From NCBI GenBank assembly GCA_024743215.1, contig JANSWZ010000001.1:62001-126000 (forward strand): a stretch of 64,000 bases of DNA, written 5' to 3'. Below, one piece after another: positions 63,348-64,000 of the stretch. The stretch's first letter is position 1. Each line of letters begins with the position of its first letter. A program made the position numbers and the translations under genes. The DNA comes from Alphaproteobacteria bacterium (GTDB lineage Bacteria > Pseudomonadota > Alphaproteobacteria > Rhizobiales > GCA-2746425). A model generated the notes under the pieces. That model searched no databases. It was not told the origin of the DNA and saw only the letters and a program-made list of their open reading frames with translations.

Positions 63348-64000
63348 ATGATCAGTGCAGCGGCAAAGCAATCAGTAACAAAGCGGGTCGGGCGGAACGC
63401 AGAAACCGCGAAGGCCGATCTCATCGCTTCGGCTCGGCGCGAGTTTGCCGACAATGGCTTTGCGCTCGCGGGAATCGAAGCTATTGCTGGGCCGACCGGT
63501 TTGAACAAAAAGATGATCTACCATTATTTCGGATCAAAAGAGGGTCTTTACATCGCAGTGCTTGAGGAAGCCTATCTGGGCATCCGCAAAATGGAGCAAT
63601 CCCTGCATCTGGACGAACTTGACCCTCTCGACGCTATTCGGAAACTGGTCGAATCCACCTGGGACTATTATGTTGCCAATCCAGAGTTCCTGGCATTGGT
63701 AAATCAGGAAAACCTTCTGCGTGCAGAATATCTCAGGAAATCTGGGATCGTGAAGCGTAGAACGAGTACTTTGCTCAGCATCGTGCAGGACGTGCTTGAT
63801 CAGGGCGTCAAGGATGGCGTGATCAGGTCCGGCATTGATCCCATGCAGTTGAACCACTCAATTGCAGGACTAGGTTTTTATTATCTCAATAACCGCTTCA
63901 CCAATACAGAACTCTATGCGTTTGATCATATGACGCCCGAGGCACTCGCCGCGCGGCGCACATTTATTGTGGATTTCGTCATGAGTTTTGTTACCAGCCC
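63348..64000 (+). CDS. TetR/AcrR-family regulator, runs off the window
   Basis: 217 residues are visible and the frame is still open at the right edge. The N-terminal TetR helix-turn-helix reads ADLIASARREFADNGFALAGIEAIA...LNKKMIYHYFGSKEGLYIAVLEEAY (about 23-72). A C-terminal ligand-binding domain follows (LNHSIAGLGFYYLNNRFTNTELY), resembling TetR_C_6-type domains. As last gene of the operon after operator 3, it probably represses the three units marked by the ACTCACCGGTGAGT palindrome. Its ligand may be the imported compound or a CoA derivative of it. Confidence 0.88.
   Translation, partial: MISAAAKQSVTKRVGRNAETAKADLIASARREFADNGFALAGIEAIAGPTGLNKKMIYHYFGSKEGLYIAVLEEAYLGIRKMEQSLHLDELDPLDAIRKLVESTWDYYVANPEFLALVNQENLLRAEYLRKSGIVKRRTSTLLSIVQDVLDQGVKDGVIRSGIDPMQLNHSIAGLGFYYLNNRFTNTELYAFDHMTPEALAARRTFIVDFVMSFVTS

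Noticed and set aside
1-64000. CRISPR arrays, rRNA, insertion sequences and phage genes
   Set aside because: No regularly spaced repeats, no transposase or integrase and no rRNA sequence were seen anywhere in the window.

Overview
The window is a chromosomal segment of an alphaproteobacterium, most likely of the order Hyphomicrobiales (Rhizobiales). The left third has the housekeeping order typical of that group: dinB, a DUF3572 gene, divK-pleD, rpmG, an LD-carboxypeptidase, NUDIX, DUF983, rnr, topA, dprA, plsY, gatB. The rest is accessory metabolism also common in that order (protocatechuate cleavage, erythritol catabolism, a PruR/DcpA pair). I saw no tRNA, rRNA, insertion sequence, prophage or CRISPR array. 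Taxonomy is inferred from gene content and order only.

Layout. 1-16.3 kb: DNA repair and topology, c-di-GMP and cell-cycle signalling (DivK, PleD), RNase R, DprA, PlsY, GatB. 16.4-20.3 kb: three genes for glucosylglycerate: a GH13 phosphorylase, a HAD phosphatase and GpgS. 20.4-23.8 kb: a GNAT gene divergent from pcaCHGB, with no pcaD or pcaQ alongside. 24.5-27.1 kb: a periplasmic pterin-binding-type protein and a GGDEF-EAL protein that match the PruR-DcpA pair. 27.2-31.8 kb: a block with two FNR/FixK-type boxes. It holds a CBS-BON protein, a PfkB sugar kinase, a ferredoxin, a haem-b membrane protein and a Tat-exported flavoprotein, which together look like an oxygen-regulated electron-transfer system with an unknown acceptor. 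32.3-34.1 kb: an FAH-family enzyme and an orphan membrane protein resembling Pycsar effectors.

34.1-50.6 kb: a complete erythritol locus. eryABCD runs leftward and a ribose-type ABC importer runs rightward. A second leftward operon encodes a DeoR regulator, a TIM-like and an RpiB-like isomerase, and a further polyol kinase/dehydrogenase pair. A class I fructose-1,6-bisphosphatase gene sits between the two operons and is preceded by a 52-codon relic of a transketolase gene.

50.8-64 kb: a cyclopropane-fatty-acid-synthase-type gene, then a catabolic cluster I cannot assign to a known pathway. It holds a SnoaL-like protein, an SDR, a Dabb protein, an aldo/keto reductase, a CoA-transferase, an aldehyde dehydrogenase, a MaoC hydratase, a four-gene ABC importer and a TetR regulator running off the right edge. 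Three copies of one palindrome (consensus ACTCACCGGTGAGT) lie before its three transcription units and probably define the TetR regulon. This cluster and the FNR-boxed flavoprotein system are the best candidates for undescribed biology.
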